Assembly: GCF_002887815.1 (NCBI RefSeq) | Contig: NZ_PDHO01000002.1 | Coordinates: forward strand, 371,474-435,473 | From: Mycobacterium sp. ENV421 | GTDB lineage: Bacteria > Actinomycetota > Actinomycetes > Mycobacteriales > Mycobacteriaceae | Length of the DNA: 64,000 nt | Direction of reading: 5' to 3' | In this document: positions 52,632-64,000 of the stretch, in pieces | Layout of the letters: every line of letters begins with the position of its first letter | How positions within the stretch are numbered: position 1 is the stretch's first letter | Notes under the pieces: generated by a model | Seen by the model: the letters and a program-made list of their open reading frames with translations, nothing else | Database searches by the model: none | Told to the model about the DNA's origin: nothing | Position numbers and translations under genes: made by a program

Positions 52632-53315
52632 CTAACGCAGCACCAGCGCGGGATCGCCGCGTCGGCGATACACCGATCCGAACCGCGCGTCGATCCGCAA
52701 CCACGTCGGCGACAGCCGCACCCGGACGATCTCGTCTTCACCCGGCGGTTCCGGCATGAATCCCATTGCGGTCAAAGCGAACACACACCGCATCGGCACG
52801 CCGACCTCGGTGTCACCCGAACTCACCCGCAGCACGTCCTGATCCAGCAGCGACGCCGGCGGTCCGTGCGCGCTGCTGTGCTCCTTGGCCAGGTCGGCAC
52901 CCCGCTGGGCCAGGTCGATCAGAACTGCGGCCGGCACATCGTCGAGGTGGGTGAAGCCGCTGTCCGGCGGCAGAACGCCGCGCCAAGCGGAATCCATCGG
53001 AAAGCCGGGATCCACCCGGCCGGACACCTCGCGATTACGGAGGCCGCGGGCTAATTCGTCTGCTCCGCAGGACAAGTCGGCGGGTCTGATCTCACCGGCG
53101 ACTGCCCGTACCGCGAGCACGTCGAACCCCGTGGCCACCCAGGCCGTCACCACGCCGTCGGCCCGCGCCCGCAGCCGGACCACCGCGGCTTCGTCGAGGC
53201 GCAGCGCATGTTCGACGAACACCGCCAGATCGCTGCGGACGACAGCGTCGGGAATGACCAAGGCACGTTCGGGCGGTGACATCCCCCGGTCGCCCCGCTC
53301 CTGCCCGCCGGTCAT
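52632..53315 (-). CDS. Conserved hypothetical protein (Rv2474c-like)
   Basis: A 227-residue soluble protein without membrane segments, rich in charged and hydrophobic alternation (VVRLRARADGVVTAWVATGFDVLAVRAV). No catalytic motif is visible. Its ATG overlaps the stop of the thioesterase gene by 4 nt (ATGA), so it is cotranslated with it. Corresponds by position to Rv2474c. Confidence 0.78.
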   Translation of the reverse strand: MTGGQERGDRGMSPPERALVIPDAVVRSDLAVFVEHALRLDEAAVVRLRARADGVVTAWVATGFDVLAVRAVAGEIRPADLSCGADELARGLRNREVSGRVDPGFPMDSAWRGVLPPDSGFTHLDDVPAAVLIDLAQRGADLAKEHSSAHGPPASLLDQDVLRVSSGDTEVGVPMRCVFALTAMGFMPEPPGEDEIVRVRLSPTWLRIDARFGSVYRRRGDPALVLR

Positions 53316-53740
53316 CGCTGCCAGCGCTGGAGGTACTCCCGATGCTTGGGCGAAAGCCGCACCAACCGTTGCTCTTTGATGTGCACCGCAGCCAGCTGTG
53401 TCTCGGCGATCACCGACGGTCGTGAGTCCGGCGCGGCGTTGAGCGATCGCACCTCATAGCCGAGGGTGAAATCCACGGCGCGCAGCCGCTTGGTCCACAT
53501 CGTCACCTGCAGTGGTGAATCGTCCAACCGCAGTTGGCCTTTGTAGAGCACCTGGACCTCGTGGATGAGCAAACCGATGGTGGTGATGTCCTCGGCGAAC
53601 GGCTCGGCCAGGAAGTCGACCCGCGCCTCCTCCAGGATCGTCACCATCGTGGCGTGGTTGATGTGCTGATACATGTCGATGTCCGACCAGCGCACGTGCA
53701 CGCCGGTGGTGAATCCATTAACCACTTGACCCTGTTCCAC
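53312..53740 (-). CDS. Acyl-CoA thioesterase, hotdog fold (4HBT type)
   Basis: A 142-residue hotdog-fold thioesterase. [29 protein letters not shown] contains the active-site Asp and the His-Asn turn; shown in parts as [14 protein letters not shown]. It hydrolyses acyl-CoA esters in the cytoplasm. Its GTG lies 23 nt inside the gdh end; a second GTG five codons in is also possible. Corresponds to Rv2475c. Confidence 0.88.
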   Translation of the reverse strand: MEQGQVVNGFTTGVHVRWSDIDMYQHINHATMVTILEEARVDFLAEPFAEDITTIGLLIHEVQVLYKGQLRLDDSPLQVTMWTKRLRAVDFTLGYEVRSLNAAPDSRPSVIAETQLAAVHIKEQRLVRLSPKHREYLQRWQR

Positions 53741-56700
53741 TCGTCCTGGTCATGCTTCGGATCTGGCGTGCCGCCACCGACAGTGTGGCCAGGTCACGTT
53801 CGTCGTCGGCATAGATCTCGGCCAGCGTGCGACGTGCCCGCTCGACCCGGGATCCGTTGGTGTGCTCCCACTCGGCGATCTTCTCCTCCCCCGTCTCCTC
53901 GGGCTCGCCGACCGCCAGCACGTCGAGGCACAGTGCCCGCAACGATCCGTAGATGTCGTCGCGAATGGCCAAGCGTGCCAACGAATGCCAGCGGTCGTCG
54001 CGAGGGAGTCCGGACACCGCGGTCAGCAGACCGTCGGTGCTCAGGTGATCCATCAGGGCGAAGTAGGTGTCAGCGACCTCGGCAGGATCCCGGTCGACGA
54101 TGTCGGCGATGTCGATCACGTCGAGCAGGCTGTACTGGTACAGGCCGGTGGCCACCGTGTAGGCCAGATCGGCCGGGGCGCCGTGCGCTTCGAACTCACC
54201 GGCCTCCTTGGCCACGATCGCCTTGTCGTCGCCGCGCAGCCAGTGCGACATCCGCGGCGTCAGCTCGGCCAGCGTCGCGGCGAACCGGTTGATCTCAGCG
54301 CCGACGGCCAGCGGCTGCGGCCGGTAGTTCAGCAGCCAGCGCGACGCCCGGTCCAGCAGGCGACGCAGATCCAGGGTCATCCGGTCGGACACGTTGACCG
54401 GCAACCCTTCCCGCGATGCGTCGAGGATGCGCTGCCAGACCTTGGTGATCCCGAAGATCGCGTCGGTGGCCACGAACGTGCGGACCGCGTCGACGTATCC
54501 CACACCGGTGTCCTCGGTGACCCGGTAGGCGAAGGTGATGCCGCCGGTGTCGACCACATTATTGACCAACATCGTCGTGGTGATCTCCCGGCGCAGCTGG
54601 TGGCCGCGGATTTCAGCTGCGAAGTGGTCACGCAGCTGGCTCGGGAAGTATTGCGGCAGCCGCGCGGCGAACACCTCCTGGTCGGGCAGCTCGCTGGCCA
54701 GCACGTCGTCCTTGAGGGACAGCTTCACGTGGGCCATCAGGGTCGCCAATTCCGGGGAGGTCAGCCCGATGCCCACCTCTTGGCGGCGGCGGATCTCCTT
54801 GTTCGACGGCAACGCCTCCAGCCCGCGATTGAGTCCGCGCCGCTCCTCGAGCTCGACGATCTGGCGGGCGTGCACGTTGAGCAGCGTCGCGGCGTTGGCC
54901 CGGCTGGTGCCCATCAGATCGTTCTGGTCGACGTTGTCGGTCAGGACCAGCCGCGACACCTCGTCGGTCATCGAGGCCAGCAGCGCGGTGCGCTCGTCGG
55001 CGCTCACCTTGCCCGCGGTGACCAACGAGTCGACCAGGATCTTGATGTTGACCTCGTGGTCGCTGCAGTCCACGCCGGCGGAATTGTCCATGGCGTCGGT
55101 ATTGATGCGGCCACCGCACAGGTCGAACTCGACCCGGCCCAGTGAGGTCACCCCGAGGTTGCCGCCCTCGCCGATCACCTTGGCGCGCACCTGGTTTCCG
55201 TTCACGCGGATGGTGTCGTTGGCGCGGTCACCAACTTCGGCATCGGATTCGGACTCGGCTTTGATGTAGGTGCCGATGCCGCCGTTGAACCACAGATCCA
55301 CCGGGGCTTGCATGATGGCCTTCATCAGCGCGGGCGGGGTGACCTCGTCGGCCTCGCCCTGCAGGCCGAGCGCGGCACGCATCTGCGGGCTGACCGGAAT
55401 CGACTTCTGCTGGCGGCTGAACACGCCTCCGCCCGCACTGATCAGGCTGGGATCGTAGTCCTCCCAGCTCGACCGGGGCAGCTCGAACAGCCGACGCCGC
55501 TCCTGCCACGACCGCTCCGCGTCCGGGTCCGGATCGATGAAGATGTGCCGGTGGTCGAACGCGGCGATCAGCCGGATGTGGTGCGACAGCAGCATTCCGT
55601 TGCCGAAGACGTCGCCGCTCATGTCACCCACTCCGACGACGGTGAAGTCCTGGGTCTGGGTGTCCACGCCCATCTCGCGGAAGTGCCGTTTGACCGACTC
55701 CCAGGCGCCTTTGGCGGTGATGCCCATGGCCTTGTGGTCGTAACCGACCGAACCGCCGGAGGCGAACGCGTCGCCCAGCCAGAAGCCGTACGACTGGGCA
55801 ACGTCGTTGGCGATGTCGGAGAAGGTGGCGGTGCCCTTGTCGGCGGCGACGACGAGGTAGGCGTCGTCGCCGTCGCGGCGGACCACCCGGGGCGGGGTGA
55901 TGACCTGTCCGGTAGCCCGGTCGACGTTGTCGGTGACATCGAGTAGGCCGGCGATGAACAGCCGGTAACAGGCGATTCCCTCGTGGCGGAACGCATCCCG
56001 GTCCGCGGCGGCATCCCCGAGCGGCGCGGGTGGCTTCTTGACGACGAATCCGCCCTTGGCGCCGACGGGCACGATCACCGCATTCTTGACGGCCTGGGCT
56101 TTGACCAGGCCGAGGATTTCGGTGCGGAAATCCTCCCGGCGATCCGACCACCGCAAGCCACCGCGCGCAACGTGACCGAACCGCAGATGCACGCCCTCGA
56201 CCCGAGGTGAGTAGACGAAGATCTCGAATTTCGGCCGGGGCAGCGGTAATTCGCCGATCAGCTGCGGGTCGAGTTTCAGCGACAGCACGTTCTGCGCATG
56301 CGCCGAGTCTTCGCTGGTGACGAAGTAGTTGGTCCGAAGCGTCGCCTGGATCATCGTCGCGAACGCCCGCAGCACCCGGTCGGTGTCGAGGCTGACCAGT
56401 GCGTCGATGTCGGCGGACACCGCGTCGGCCGCGGCGAGCGCGTCCAGGCCCTTGTCGGCGGAGTCCGGGTCGAATATCGCCTCGAAGAGGGTGACCAGTG
56501 AACGCGCAGTACCCGGATTACCGTTGAGCACCGACTCGATGTGCGACTGGCTGTAGGGAAAAGCCGCCTGCCGCAAGTACTTCGCGTAGGCGCGCAGCAC
56601 CGCGACCTGCTGCCAGGTGAGCCCGGCGCGCAGCACCAGTTCGTTGAACCGGTCGATCTCGGCGCGCCCCTGCCAGATGGCGGTGACGGCATCGGCGAAC

Positions 56701-58538
56701 CGTTGCGCGGTGGCGTCCCACTCCTCCTGGCTGGCAGCTTCTGGCATCGACGCGTCCGGCCGGATCTTGAACTGGTAGATCCAGACCTTCAGTCCGTCCG
56801 GGCGCACCACGGTGAACGGGCGCTCCTCGAGCACCAGCACTCCCATGCACTGCAGCATCGGCAGCAGATGACTCAGGGATGCGGTCGACCCGCCGAGGTA
56901 CCAGGTGAGGAAGGCCTCATTGCCCTCGTCGCCTTCCTCGAACTGCAGTTTGACCGAATCCTCCTGCAACGCTTCGATGAAGCCGATGTCGGTGATCGCC
57001 TCCGTCGAGGTGACGGCCTGCTTGAACGTTTCGGGCAGCGCTTCGGCGTAGTGTTCGGCGATCGCCTGGTCGATCTTGCCGGTCCGTGCCGAACCGATCA
57101 GCCGGTCACCCCACGTGCGCAGCGCCTCGGTGAGCAGGCCCTGCACCCGGGTGCGGTTCTGCTCGCTGTCGTCGATCGACTCACGTGTTGAGCTGTCCGG
57201 CAGTCGCACCGTGAAATGAACCACCGCCCAGGGTGATTCACTGACCCGCGCGGTGTAGTCGATGCTCAGACCGCCGAACTCACGCACCAGGATGTCCTGC
57301 ATCGCCAGCCGCACAACGGTGGTGTAGCGGTCGCGGGGCAGATACACCAGGGCGGATACGAATTGGCCTAGTTGGGCGGCACGCAGAAACAGTAGGGCGC
57401 GACGGCGCGAGCCGAGGTCGACGACGGCAATCGCCATCGCCAGCAGCTGCTCGGCGGTCAGCGAGAATAGCTCCGAGCGCGGAATGGTCTGGATGATGTC
57501 GAGCATCAGCTGCCCGGGGTGGCTGGGGTCGCTCTTCGACATCGCCAGCACGTCGCGCACCCGCCGCGAAATCAGTGGAATGTCAAGCACGTTGGCGCTC
57601 ATCGCCGCCGCCGTGAACAGCCCGACGAACCGGTGTTCCACATCCCCGGAGGTCATGTGCTCGCGGATCACCACGATGTACGGGTACGCCCCGTAGCGCA
57701 GGAAGCTGGGCATGGTGGCCTGCGCCAGCACCAGCACATCGCCGGGGTTGGTGAGCTCGGGCAGCACCTCGGTGCGCAACCGCGCCACACCCAGCCTGCT
57801 GGATTCGACGACGGTGGCGACCCCATCGCGCACCGTGCAGTCCTGACAGCCCAGCAGGATGAAGTGGCCGTCGGACAGCCACCGCAACAGGTCGGCGACG
57901 TCGCTGCGGTCCGCGCCGACGAATCGGCTTCCCGTGTCGGTGTCGATCTCGCGGGCGAGGTCGTGCAGCGCGGCGGACAGCGCCGTCGAATCCAGCGCCA
58001 CCTGCCGGGCGTCGGCCACCGCCATCGGCAGCATCCGCTCTGCCTCGGCCAGCGCCTTGCGGTTCACCGACGGCGAGAGTTGGACATGGATCCACGATTC
58101 GTCGATCCCGTCGGACTCCGGGCCTGCCGGTTCGTTCATCGACGACGGCCGTACGTCCAGCAGCTCTCCGGTTGCGCTGCGCCGCACCCGGAAGACCGGG
58201 TTCATCAACGCGACATAGCTGACGCCGAGCCGATGCAGCAGCACGGTGACCGAATCCAGGAGCATGGTGGCCTGGTCGGTGACGATCTGCAGCGCGGGCC
58301 CGAAGCCGCCGGGATCGTCGCCGGGATAAACCGCGACCAGTGTCTCGCCGACGGACCGGACGCGCGCCAGCCGCTCGTGGGCGGCAATCAGCTCAGTGGG
58401 CACCGCCTGCTCGGCGGCCGCCGCGACCAGCGGACCGGTGTCGGTGGCGTCAACGTCGGGGGCCCCGCCGTGCGGCCCGCGATAGGTGGCGAGATAGGCC
58501 TCACCCAGTGACTCGGTAGCTTTGGGGTCAACCGTCAT
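53718..58538 (-). CDS. gdh: NAD-specific glutamate dehydrogenase, large (L_180) class
   Basis: A 1606-residue enzyme of the large NAD-GDH class. Residues 1-700 form the regulatory ACT-like N-terminal part, the catalytic core near residues 790-1120 has [16 protein letters not shown] and [12 protein letters not shown] (active-site Lys), and [11 protein letters not shown] and [18 protein letters not shown] are in the dehydrogenase/NAD fold. It interconverts glutamate and 2-oxoglutarate. GGAG precedes the ATG. It is the Rv2476c ortholog. Confidence 0.96.
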   Translation of the reverse strand: MTVDPKATESLGEAYLATYRGPHGGAPDVDATDTGPLVAAAAEQAVPTELIAAHERLARVRSVGETLVAVYPGDDPGGFGPALQIVTDQATMLLDSVTVLLHRLGVSYVALMNPVFRVRRSATGELLDVRPSSMNEPAGPESDGIDESWIHVQLSPSVNRKALAEAERMLPMAVADARQVALDSTALSAALHDLAREIDTDTGSRFVGADRSDVADLLRWLSDGHFILLGCQDCTVRDGVATVVESSRLGVARLRTEVLPELTNPGDVLVLAQATMPSFLRYGAYPYIVVIREHMTSGDVEHRFVGLFTAAAMSANVLDIPLISRRVRDVLAMSKSDPSHPGQLMLDIIQTIPRSELFSLTAEQLLAMAIAVVDLGSRRRALLFLRAAQLGQFVSALVYLPRDRYTTVVRLAMQDILVREFGGLSIDYTARVSESPWAVVHFTVRLPDSSTRESIDDSEQNRTRVQGLLTEALRTWGDRLIGSARTGKIDQAIAEHYAEALPETFKQAVTSTEAITDIGFIEALQEDSVKLQFEEGDEGNEAFLTWYLGGSTASLSHLLPMLQCMGVLVLEERPFTVVRPDGLKVWIYQFKIRPDASMPEAASQEEWDATAQRFADAVTAIWQGRAEIDRFNELVLRAGLTWQQVAVLRAYAKYLRQAAFPYSQSHIESVLNGNPGTARSLVTLFEAIFDPDSADKGLDALAAADAVSADIDALVSLDTDRVLRAFATMIQATLRTNYFVTSEDSAHAQNVLSLKLDPQLIGELPLPRPKFEIFVYSPRVEGVHLRFGHVARGGLRWSDRREDFRTEILGLVKAQAVKNAVIVPVGAKGGFVVKKPPAPLGDAAADRDAFRHEGIACYRLFIAGLLDVTDNVDRATGQVITPPRVVRRDGDDAYLVVAADKGTATFSDIANDVAQSYGFWLGDAFASGGSVGYDHKAMGITAKGAWESVKRHFREMGVDTQTQDFTVVGVGDMSGDVFGNGMLLSHHIRLIAAFDHRHIFIDPDPDAERSWQERRRLFELPRSSWEDYDPSLISAGGGVFSRQQKSIPVSPQMRAALGLQGEADEVTPPALMKAIMQAPVDLWFNGGIGTYIKAESESDAEVGDRANDTIRVNGNQVRAKVIGEGGNLGVTSLGRVEFDLCGGRINTDAMDNSAGVDCSDHEVNIKILVDSLVTAGKVSADERTALLASMTDEVSRLVLTDNVDQNDLMGTSRANAATLLNVHARQIVELEERRGLNRGLEALPSNKEIRRRQEVGIGLTSPELATLMAHVKLSLKDDVLASELPDQEVFAARLPQYFPSQLRDHFAAEIRGHQLRREITTTMLVNNVVDTGGITFAYRVTEDTGVGYVDAVRTFVATDAIFGITKVWQRILDASREGLPVNVSDRMTLDLRRLLDRASRWLLNYRPQPLAVGAEINRFAATLAELTPRMSHWLRGDDKAIVAKEAGEFEAHGAPADLAYTVATGLYQYSLLDVIDIADIVDRDPAEVADTYFALMDHLSTDGLLTAVSGLPRDDRWHSLARLAIRDDIYGSLRALCLDVLAVGEPEETGEEKIAEWEHTNGSRVERARRTLAEIYADDERDLATLSVAARQIRSMTRTSGTGSSG

Positions 58539-58591
58539 ACCTGCGACTCCTGATCAGCGTGCGAACCGACGCTGGTCCGCAGCCGCCAACA

Positions 58592-60265
<1,674 letters not shown>

Positions 60266-60378
60266 TGCCGCGGGGGTGCCTTCCGTCTTTGTCGTGAAAT
60301 GCTCGCCGACCATCCTAGGCGCGCCACGGCCAGGCCTCGCGGCCGCGCTGGACCACGCCAGCGCGGCCACCGCCTCCG

Positions 60379-60834
60379 CTACGCCGAGAAGGCCAGATCA
60401 GCTGTCTGCTCGACATCGTCGGCGGCGTCGGGCTGGTCCTCGGCGAGCGGCTCGGCATCGACCGCTTCGGCCGGCTTGGACTGAGTCTGCTCGAAGCGGA
60501 TGATCGCCCGCGACAGGTCGGGGCCGACCGCCGTGGCCCGCATCTCCAGCGAAGACCGCCGGACGCCGTCCTTGTCGTCGTACTCGCTGGTGAACACGTC
60601 GCCGACGACGATCACCGGGGCGCCCTTGTACAGGCCGGCGCCGACGCCGGTGACCAACTTGCCCCAGCAGTTGACGGTGATGAACAAGGAGTTGCCGGGC
60701 TCCCAGGTGCCGTCTCCCGTGCGGCGCCTGGAGTTACTGGCCACCCGGAAGCTGATCACTTCCTGGTCGCCGACGACTCGGCGGCGAAGGTCGGTGACAA
60801 CGCGGCCGACGACGGTGAGATGGGTTTCGAACAT
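60379..60834 (-). CDS. ssb: Single-stranded DNA-binding protein, second paralog (SsbB type)
   Basis: A 151-residue OB-fold protein: FETHLTVVGRVVTDL, SFRVASNSRRR, FITVNCWGKLV and FTSEYDDKDG are SSB features. The C-terminus ends TADLAFSA and lacks the DDIPF-type acidic tip that recruits repair partners, so it is the secondary SSB, corresponding to Rv2478c rather than the essential Ssb. AAAGGA precedes this ATG. The upstream frame is longer but lacks support. Confidence 0.9.
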   Translation of the reverse strand: MFETHLTVVGRVVTDLRRRVVGDQEVISFRVASNSRRRTGDGTWEPGNSLFITVNCWGKLVTGVGAGLYKGAPVIVVGDVFTSEYDDKDGVRRSSLEMRATAVGPDLSRAIIRFEQTQSKPAEAVDAEPLAEDQPDAADDVEQTADLAFSA

Positions 60835-60935
60835 GACTTGGGTCCTTTCCATTGGCGTGAGTTGCGCCTCCAGTGAGCCGTAGCTCACCGACGACCACGC
60901 GACAGGAATGGCCCGAACAGGCGCCCGTTGTGGAT

Positions 60936-60958
60936 CAGTTGGGATCTGTGGACAACTG
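60936..60958 (-). terminator. Weak hairpin after the enoyl-CoA hydratase-like gene
   Basis: CAGTTG and CAACTG form a 6-bp stem around 11 nt, starting 2 nt beyond the stop of the minus-strand operon. No U-tract. Confidence 0.25.
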
Positions 60959-60960
60959 CC

Positions 60961-61776
60961 TCAGCCGGTGACGTCCGACTGCGTCTCGCGTGTCCGATTG
61001 AACCTGGGTTGCCGCTTCTCGAGGAAGGCCGTGAGGCCCTCGACCATGTCCGGACTGCCCAATGTGGCGTGGACGGCCGCTCGCTCGTCGTGTAACGACT
61101 CGGCTAGCGTCCTGTCCTCACTTGCCACCAAACACCGCAGCATCGCGGCCACCGCGCTCCTCGGTTGCCTCGCCAGTTCTTCACCGAGATCCATTGCCCG
61201 CTGTTTGAGTTCAGCGTTGGGCCAGACCTCGGTGACCAGACCCAGGGCCAGCGCTTCCCGACCCGAGACGGTCTTGGCCCGCAGAATCAGATCGACCGCG
61301 CGGTCACGACCGATGCATCGCACCAGCCGCGCACTGCCGCCCCAGGCCGGAACCGTTCCCAAATGCAGTTCCGGCAGACCAATTTTCGCTCCCTCTTCGG
61401 CGGCAAGCCGGAAATGGCAGGCCAGTGGGAGCTCCAGGCCGCCCCCGAGACAATTGCCGAACAGAGTCGCGATCCAGGGTTTGTCCATGTTCTCAATCGC
61501 GGAGAGCACACGGAGCCGCTGATCGAAGATTTCGTCGAGCTCGGTCGGCCGCCCTAGGGAGCCGGCCAACTCTTTGAGATTCATTCCGACCGAGAAGTTC
61601 CGGTCACCCGCCGCGGTGAGGACGACTGAGCGGATCTGCTCGTCGGCGGCGATGTCGGCGACGAGTGACTCCAGTGAATCCATGAACGCGAACGACATTC
61701 GGTTGAAAGGCGCATCGTCGATCGTCACGACAGCGACCGCGCCGCGCGTGTCATAGGCCAGGCCGCCTCCGGTCAC
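60961..61776 (-). CDS. Enoyl-CoA hydratase/isomerase family protein
   Basis: A 271-residue crotonase-fold protein. [12 protein letters not shown] and [21 protein letters not shown] form the oxyanion-hole regions, and [20 protein letters not shown] carries the catalytic Glu region. Position and coupling place it third in an operon with a mycothiol-dependent isomerase-like gene and a DsbA-like gene. It starts at GTG overlapping the DsbA-like stop (GTGA). Substrate CoA ester unknown. Confidence 0.88.
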   Translation of the reverse strand: MTGGGLAYDTRGAVAVVTIDDAPFNRMSFAFMDSLESLVADIAADEQIRSVVLTAAGDRNFSVGMNLKELAGSLGRPTELDEIFDQRLRVLSAIENMDKPWIATLFGNCLGGGLELPLACHFRLAAEEGAKIGLPELHLGTVPAWGGSARLVRCIGRDRAVDLILRAKTVSGREALALGLVTEVWPNAELKQRAMDLGEELARQPRSAVAAMLRCLVASEDRTLAESLHDERAAVHATLGSPDMVEGLTAFLEKRQPRFNRTRETQSDVTG

Positions 61777-62480
61777 CGCTGAACTCCCCCGTCGCCGAAG
61801 CTGATGACCTCGCCCCGGTTGATCGACACCCAGTCGCGCGCTTCCAAATACGGCCGGAACGTCTCGGCGATCAGCCGTTCGTCAGCCGGTGTCTTTGGCC
61901 GCTGGAGTTCGTAGAGATGCGGGAATTCCGTCCACGCGACGACGGCGTCCCACAGCCGAACCGCCGCGTCGCCGGTGGGCGGGTCAATGAGCACCGGGCC
62001 GAACAAACATTGCCCGTCGGGGAAGAACAGTGTCGGCACGCCATAGCCATCGGCTGCCACCACCCGCCTGTGGTCGGCCAGCACCTCATCGCCGGTCGTG
62101 GGATCAGCGACCGCCTGGTCCACCAACCTCGGATCGAAACCCAGCTCGTCAAGAAGATGGCGCGCCACCGCCGGATCGTGCGGTTTGTGCCCCTCGACGT
62201 GCAGGGCCCGGCCGGCCCGCTGATACCAAGCCCCCACATCGCCCATCGACTGCCGCCGCAACAGGGCTCCGATGCGCATCATCGACCAGCCATAGGACCA
62301 GGCCCGTTCCCACGGGTGCTTCTTGCCCTCTGTGCGATTGATCTCCTCGAGGCTGAAGAACCGCCAGTTCACCACCAGCCCCGTCCGGTCCGCCACCTCG
62401 CGGATCCACCGCGAGGTCTGGTAGGCGTAGGGACACATCACGTCGAAGTGGAAGTCGACGAACTCCGGCCGCCCGCTCAC
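61773..62480 (-). CDS. DsbA-family protein with a single active-site Cys
   Basis: A 235-residue DsbA-fold protein similar in type to the CPWC protein at 44.7 kb, but the site is MCPYAY: the second Cys is Ala (residue 19). [16 protein letters not shown] is the cis-Pro loop. The insertion between is helical. A single Cys suggests mycothiol transfer or isomerisation rather than disulfide formation. Its GTG overlaps the upstream gene's stop by 4 nt and its own stop overlaps the crotonase-like start. Confidence 0.85.
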   Translation of the reverse strand: MSGRPEFVDFHFDVMCPYAYQTSRWIREVADRTGLVVNWRFFSLEEINRTEGKKHPWERAWSYGWSMMRIGALLRRQSMGDVGAWYQRAGRALHVEGHKPHDPAVARHLLDELGFDPRLVDQAVADPTTGDEVLADHRRVVAADGYGVPTLFFPDGQCLFGPVLIDPPTGDAAVRLWDAVVAWTEFPHLYELQRPKTPADERLIAETFRPYLEARDWVSINRGEVISFGDGGVQR

Positions 62481-63277
62481 ATCGTGAACCGCAGGTTGCG
62501 GGCGGCACGCTCACCGAGTTCGGCGTCACCGGTCCAGCTGACCGCACCCGAATCGATCTGGGCCTGCGGATCGATGCGCCCGCACGCCAGCATGATGAAC
62601 GTCGTCGAGTCCGTGCACAGCGTGGCATCCGGATGATCAAGGTGGTCAACCAGTTTCGCGCGTCCATCAACCGCGACGTCGATCTCCCGAACAAGCGGAC
62701 CGGTCAGTTTGAAGGCAATACTGCTGCCCTCAGGCACACCCACCTTCTTGCCGGCGATGTAGCCGATCGAGCTCTCGACCTGGGCGAGCGCGAGCTCGGC
62801 CGCGAGACCGTCATCGTCGGTCGCGCGGCCCAGTGGAATCGTGATGTCGCGGACGTGCACCCAGAAATCGAAGACCCGGATCTCCAGGAAGCGCCCGTAA
62901 GTACCTGGACCGACCGGCATCCACGACGGCCGGTCCAGATCGGCGGCACTCAGCGCGCTCAGATCCCGCCGACGCTCGGCGAAGACGCTCCGCACCTTCT
63001 CGACCAGCACCGCCGGATCGTCGGTCCCGGCCAGGAACTCCGCCGCCCGCTCGAACGGCGGTGGCGTGGTGTTGTCCTGCGGCAGCCACCCGGCCATCAC
63101 GGCCTCGATGCTGGCGACGTGCTGAACAACAGCGCGCATATCCCAGTCCGGGCACAGCGACTGCGCCCTCCAGTCGGCGTCACTCAGATCAGCGCACAGG
63201 CTTTCGATCGACGTGTAACAGGCCTCCAGCGCGGTGGCGATTCTGCTCACGCTGCCGGCTTCCGGCGTTGTCAACAC
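62477..63277 (-). CDS. Maleylpyruvate isomerase-family, mycothiol-dependent (MDMPI) protein
   Basis: A 266-residue DinB/MDMPI-fold protein. Metal-binding residues fit [17 protein letters not shown] (His) and [14 protein letters not shown] (Glu and His), and an SCP2-like C-terminal domain follows. Members use mycothiol to isomerise or transfer thiols. It is first of three coupled genes and divergent from a TetR gene. Start is GTG, with AAGGAG 9 nt upstream. Confidence 0.9.
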   Translation of the reverse strand: MLTTPEAGSVSRIATALEACYTSIESLCADLSDADWRAQSLCPDWDMRAVVQHVASIEAVMAGWLPQDNTTPPPFERAAEFLAGTDDPAVLVEKVRSVFAERRRDLSALSAADLDRPSWMPVGPGTYGRFLEIRVFDFWVHVRDITIPLGRATDDDGLAAELALAQVESSIGYIAGKKVGVPEGSSIAFKLTGPLVREIDVAVDGRAKLVDHLDHPDATLCTDSTTFIMLACGRIDPQAQIDSGAVSWTGDAELGERAARNLRFTM

Positions 63278-63372
63278 GGTTCTCCTTTACAACAAGGGCG
63301 CCACGGGGACGTGGCCAGGCACGCGCCGACTCGGGCGTGACTTCTGCCACTTTCTGACATTTACGATAATTT

Positions 63373-63388
63373 GTTAATGAGAGTTAAC
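63373..63388. promoter_or_regulatory. Palindrome between the MDMPI operon and tetR
   Basis: GTTAATGAGAGTTAAC is a 5+6+5 perfect inverted repeat inside an AT-rich island, and TTACG at 63361 and CGTAA at 63393 extend the symmetry. It lies 39 nt before the tetR start, where a TetR dimer would control both divergent genes. Confidence 0.5.
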
Positions 63389-63413
63389 GATCCGTAAGTT
63401 TTGTCGGGAGAGA

Positions 63414-63419
63414 TAGACT
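63414..63419 (+). promoter_or_regulatory. -10 element for a leaderless tetR mRNA
   Basis: TAGACT ends 7 nt before the GTG at 63427. GGGAG at 63406 is too far from the GTG to act as a normal ribosome site. Confidence 0.5.
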
Positions 63420-63426
63420 CCGAGCC

Positions 63427-63984
63427 GTGGCTGTCGTCGACCTTCGCGCCGAAACCAGGGCTTTCAGTCGTGCTCGGCTCAGAGAACTTGCGCTGGACAC
63501 CGCCCGCCACGTCGTGCTCGAACGGGGCTGGTCAGCAGTGCGAATGGGCTCAATCGCGGAATCGATCGGCATCAGCAGGCAGAGCCTGCACGCCGAGTTC
63601 GGCACCAAAGACGACCTGGGAGTAGCCCTGGTTCAGCGCGAGACGTCGATCTTTTTCGACGGCGTTCAGGCGCGGCTGGCTCAACACCCCGGTGACCTCT
63701 CCGGTGCAGTGCAGGAAGCCAGCCGCTACATCCTCGATGTCGTACGGGACAATCCGCTGTTGCAGACGATCCTGACCCGTTCGCCCGATCACAGCGATCT
63801 GTCGCTGCTACCTCTCATCACGACCCGTGGTGACCCATTGATCAACCGCGGTATGGAGGTTTTCGGCGGATGGGTCAGCGCTCAATGGCCTTCGCTGGAC
63901 CCCGCGGATACTCAGCTGATGGTCGAAAGTGTTGTGCGCCTGTCACCCGACTTGGCTCAATTTAGTGTTCAAGTCCGTGGCTGA
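63427..63984 (+). CDS. TetR-family transcription regulator
   Basis: A 185-residue regulator. Residues about 15-60 form the TetR helix-turn-helix (AVRMGSIAESIGISRQSLHAEFGTKDDL), given here as GSIAESIGISRQSL; the rest is the helical ligand domain. It diverges from the MDMPI/DsbA/crotonase operon with a palindrome between them, so it probably represses that operon and itself. A further GTG frame overlaps its end and may begin the next gene beyond the window. Confidence 0.9.
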   Translation: MAVVDLRAETRAFSRARLRELALDTARHVVLERGWSAVRMGSIAESIGISRQSLHAEFGTKDDLGVALVQRETSIFFDGVQARLAQHPGDLSGAVQEASRYILDVVRDNPLLQTILTRSPDHSDLSLLPLITTRGDPLINRGMEVFGGWVSAQWPSLDPADTQLMVESVVRLSPDLAQFSVQVRG

Positions 63985-64000
63985 TCTTGGCGAGGGCGTC

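Noticed and set aside
53862..55145. Open plus-strand frame of 427 codons
   Set aside because: Shadow of the NAD-glutamate dehydrogenase gene, with no recognisable features.

Overview
The window is GC-rich actinobacterial chromosome, almost certainly from a non-tuberculous Mycobacterium/Mycolicibacterium. The strongest argument is gene order. From clpX (22.8 kb) to ssb (60.8 kb) the genes follow the M. tuberculosis Rv2457c-Rv2478c order as I remember it: clpX, clpP2, clpP1, tig, two tRNAs, lipP, nei2, rpiB, Rv2466c-like DsbA, pepN, a DUF5130-like gene, ctaJ, HNH, glbO, aglA, a membrane protein, Rv2474c/75c-like genes, NAD-gdh, ettA and ssb. Mycothiol-type enzymes, PGRS-type Gly-rich repeats and many starts compatible with leaderless mRNAs (TANNNT 6-7 nt before ATG/GTG) agree. 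There is no phage, insertion sequence or CRISPR array.

Region 1 (1-11 kb) is a myo-inositol catabolic locus: a truncated sugar-binding lipoprotein and a divergent hydroxypyruvate-isomerase-like gene, a GntR/UTRA regulator, then the forward operon iolC - aldolase-like - iolB - iolD - iolE - iolG, followed by an SDR and a dienelactone-hydrolase-like gene. Two matching operator/promoter blocks flank the regulator and fit the IolR-type consensus. The final enzyme iolA is not in the window.

Region 2 (11.1-15.8 kb) is a sulfide/persulfide oxidation island: thioredoxin, type II sulfide:quinone oxidoreductase, a CstB-like persulfide dioxygenase with a pseudo-rhodanese and an active rhodanese domain, a divergent single-domain rhodanese, a DsbA-like protein and an AhpD-like protein. 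Three TACCC-n4-GGGTA palindromes lie in the divergent promoter. A fourth precedes a small secreted two-Cys protein at 34.5 kb. No CsoR/CstR repressor gene is visible.

Region 3 (15.9-22.8 kb) holds a type III glutamine synthetase, an exported protein, an FdhF/YdeP-type molybdenum oxidoreductase overlapping fdhD, and a small lipoprotein. Region 4 (22.8-27.5 kb) is the Clp protease/trigger-factor block with tRNA-Pro and tRNA-Gly. Region 5 (27.5-36.6 kb) looks like an accessory insertion between tRNA-Gly and lipP. It carries exported proteins, a PGRS-repeat protein without a PE domain, an alpha/beta-hydrolase-like membrane protein that has lost its nucleophile Ser, a monoamine-oxidase-like flavoprotein lacking the flavin-linking Cys, the small secreted protein and a Tat-exported purple-acid-phosphatase-like enzyme. 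A damaged copy of the tRNA-Gly 3' end sits at its far edge.

Region 6 (36.7-60.9 kb) is the conserved core listed above, interrupted by a coupled three-gene operon (NCS1 permease, deaminase, 2-oxoglutarate oxygenase) that may form an undescribed nucleobase pathway. Region 7 (60.9-64 kb) has three coupled genes (maleylpyruvate-isomerase-like, DsbA-like, enoyl-CoA hydratase-like) divergent from a TetR regulator with a palindrome between them.
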